DNA from: an uncultured Collinsella sp.
Lineage (GTDB): Bacteria; Actinomycetota; Coriobacteriia; Coriobacteriales; Coriobacteriaceae
Length of the DNA stretch: 14,565 bases
Direction of reading: 5' to 3'
Assembly: GCA_958415665.1 (NCBI GenBank)
Contig: CATYZK010000039.1
Coordinates: 1 to 14,565, forward strand
Position numbers and translations under genes: made by a program. The notes beneath the pieces are model-generated. The model had not been told where the DNA came from and searched no databases. It saw only the letters and a list, made by a program, of their open reading frames with translations. Positions within the stretch are counted from its first letter, which is position 1. Each line of letters opens with the position of its first letter. This document shows, piece by piece, positions 13,294 through 14,565 of the stretch.

Positions 13294-14376
13294 CTATCGC
13301 ACGAAGTACCAGGGGCTTTCCTGCACAGTGGGCTCCAGCGCAATGCCCGTGCGCTCGCGGAACAGATCCATGTCCTGTGATTTCTCCGTCCACCACGCGT
13401 TGGGCTTAAAGGTCATGCTCTCAACGATATGGCCGACAAAGGCACTGTTGCGCAGCTTGGAGAAGTTGGTGTTCATAATCAGGATGGACGCGAGCACCAG
13501 CACGATGCCCAGGACCTTGATCGCGCCGGCGGGCTCGGCGTAGATGCCAATACCGACCAGAACGGTCGCCACGGTTTCAAACGAAGCTACGACCGGCACC
13601 TTCGATGTCTCAAGATCCATCGAAAGGCCCTGCATATAGAAGATGTACGCAAGAGCCGTCGGAATAAAGCCAAAGCCTGCGAACAGCAGAATGAGCTGCG
13701 GGGACATTGCCGCGGCTACATCGGACCACGGAGCCGAAAGCACCGCCATAAAGCATCCGCCAAAAACAAAGCCCCAAAACGTCACCGCCAGCGGATGCAG
13801 CGTCTTGGTGGCCATGCGGCTAAACACAGCCAGCAGTGCACCGCAAAGTCCGGCGATCACACCCGACGCGACGCCCCAAGTCGAGAAATGGAAACCGGAC
13901 AGGTCGCCGCTCGTCACCGCGAGCACGCAACCCACAATGTTAAAGACGATGGCGACGAGCTTGTTGGGGGTCACGTCCTCGCGATAAAGCACGCGGCCGA
14001 GCGCGACGCCAAACACCGGCGAGGTGTAGAGCAGCACCGAGGCCGTGGACATGCCCACCTCGCCCATGCACTCGTAATAGCAGGTGTTGGCGACGGCTAA
14101 ACCGACTATACCGACAAGCGCGCATGGGACGAGTTCTTTAGGACTTGCCTTAAACAATGCCATGGGACCCGAGGCTTTTCCCTCACGAGCACCTCCCTGG
14201 CAACCCATAAATGCCAAGACCGGAGCCATTAAGACAGCACCCGACAACAGGCGAAAGGCCGCCATGCTCTGAGACGAAACGCCCAGGGCCGATATTCCGT
14301 TAACAAAGATTCCGATGGTGCCCCACATAAGCGCGGCGATCAGCACCAGCGCATAGCCCAGATTGCTTTTCTTCAA
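13294..14376 (-). CDS. EamA/DMT-family transporter, 10 TM, probable metabolite or amino acid exporter
   Basis: A 360-residue inner-membrane protein with two EamA repeats of five helices each (about 7-155 and 165-302). Typical marks include ALMWGTIGIFVNGIS near the N-terminus, SVLLYTSPVFGVALGRVLYRED (end of repeat 1) and SFETVATVLVGI (end of repeat 2). Known members export amino acids and other small metabolites. The start codon is TTG at 14376, supported by AGGAGG (14382-14387) five bases upstream. About 55 residues after the last helix (306-360) form a soluble tail, longer than usual for DMT proteins. It is upstream of and parallel to the PTS operon, 182 bp away, with its own promoter that shares a motif with the PTS promoter. 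Confidence 0.9.
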   Translation of the reverse strand: MKKSNLGYALVLIAALMWGTIGIFVNGISALGVSSQSMAAFRLLSGAVLMAPVLAFMGCQGGAREGKASGPMALFKASPKELVPCALVGIVGLAVANTCYYECMGEVGMSTASVLLYTSPVFGVALGRVLYREDVTPNKLVAIVFNIVGCVLAVTSGDLSGFHFSTWGVASGVIAGLCGALLAVFSRMATKTLHPLAVTFWGFVFGGCFMAVLSAPWSDVAAAMSPQLILLFAGFGFIPTALAYIFYMQGLSMDLETSKVPVVASFETVATVLVGIGIYAEPAGAIKVLGIVLVLASILIMNTNFSKLRNSAFVGHIVESMTFKPNAWWTEKSQDMDLFRERTGIALEPTVQESPWYFVR

Positions 14377-14416
14377 CGCAGCCTCCTCGGTATCATTTCC
14401 AATATGTTTCGTACTA

Positions 14417-14432
14417 CGTTATAGTCGTTATA
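14417..14432. promoter_or_regulatory. Operator-like motif upstream of the EamA gene
   Basis: CGTTATAGTCGTTATA matches the PTS promoter site (13128-13143) in 14 of 16 positions. On the minus strand it reads TATAACG twice with a 9-bp period, and the second copy supplies a possible -10, TATAAC. A TTGATA lies 15 bp upstream, a short spacing for a -35. Confidence 0.45.
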
Positions 14433-14470
14433 TACATTTATCAAGACAGAAATCGGTAAACGGAAAATCA

Positions 14471-14512
14471 TTGGTGCAAGGGGGTCAGGTTTATATGCAC
14501 CAACTTGGTGCA
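14471..14512. repeat. Short REP-like repeat with TTGGTGCA arms
   Basis: TTGGTGCA occurs at 14471-14478 and 14505-14512, with the inverse TGCACCAA at 14496-14503. The middle copy can pair with either flank, and the stretch between contains GGGGGTCAGGTTTATA. This resembles REP sequences linked with IS200-like RAYT transposases. No gene is seen in the rest of the right edge (14377-14565). Confidence 0.45.
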
Positions 14513-14565
14513 AATGAACTGCATCCCATTTCTTGGACTTTGAAATTAAGGTTCGAGAAAAGGGA

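Overview
This window looks like the chromosome of a high-GC gut actinobacterium of the Coriobacteriia, most likely Collinsella or a close relative. The evidence is GC-rich coding sequence with G/C-rich third positions, AT-rich short promoters, strong AGGAGG-type ribosome binding sites, and a gene set (YitT/DUF2179, mannose-family PTS, paired GntR-UTRA regulators) usual for that group. The genus is inference; there is no rRNA here to prove it. Every gene except the dehydrogenase at 934-1911 lies on the minus strand.

Left part (1-2000): the first 240 codons of metA (homoserine O-acetyltransferase) run off the left edge. It is divergent from an NAD-dependent L-2-hydroxyacid dehydrogenase of the lactate / L-2-hydroxyisocaproate type, which ends at a good rho-independent terminator.

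Middle (2045-9089): an FrlB/FraB-type SIS-domain sugar-phosphate deglycase; a GntR-UTRA repressor whose start lies 2 bp from the end of recQ; recQ; a second GntR-UTRA regulator; a YitT membrane protein; and a HAD phosphatase. Three intergenic stretches here hold structured DNA: a 156-bp element present twice (6067-6222 with a duplicated tail to 6269, and 9171-9326), a REP-like hairpin (5985-6040), and a 123-bp near-palindrome (8243-8365).

Right part (9329-14376): an operon reading EIIAB - EIIC - EIID (mannose/sorbose-family PTS) and then a second FrlB/FraB-type SIS deglycase, preceded by its own transcription unit for a 10-TM EamA/DMT exporter that starts with TTG.

How the parts may work together (inference): the PTS imports and phosphorylates an amino-sugar conjugate such as an Amadori product (fructoselysine/glucoselysine type); the SIS enzymes cleave the 6-phosphate to hexose 6-phosphate and amino acid; the EamA protein could export the surplus amino acid; the two GntR-UTRA proteins would sense the phosphorylated intermediates. 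Supporting this, the PTS, eamA and second gntR promoters share TATAACG-type motifs at or beside their predicted -10 boxes, and the first deglycase has its own repeated operator-like sequence. The substrate is not proven by sequence alone.
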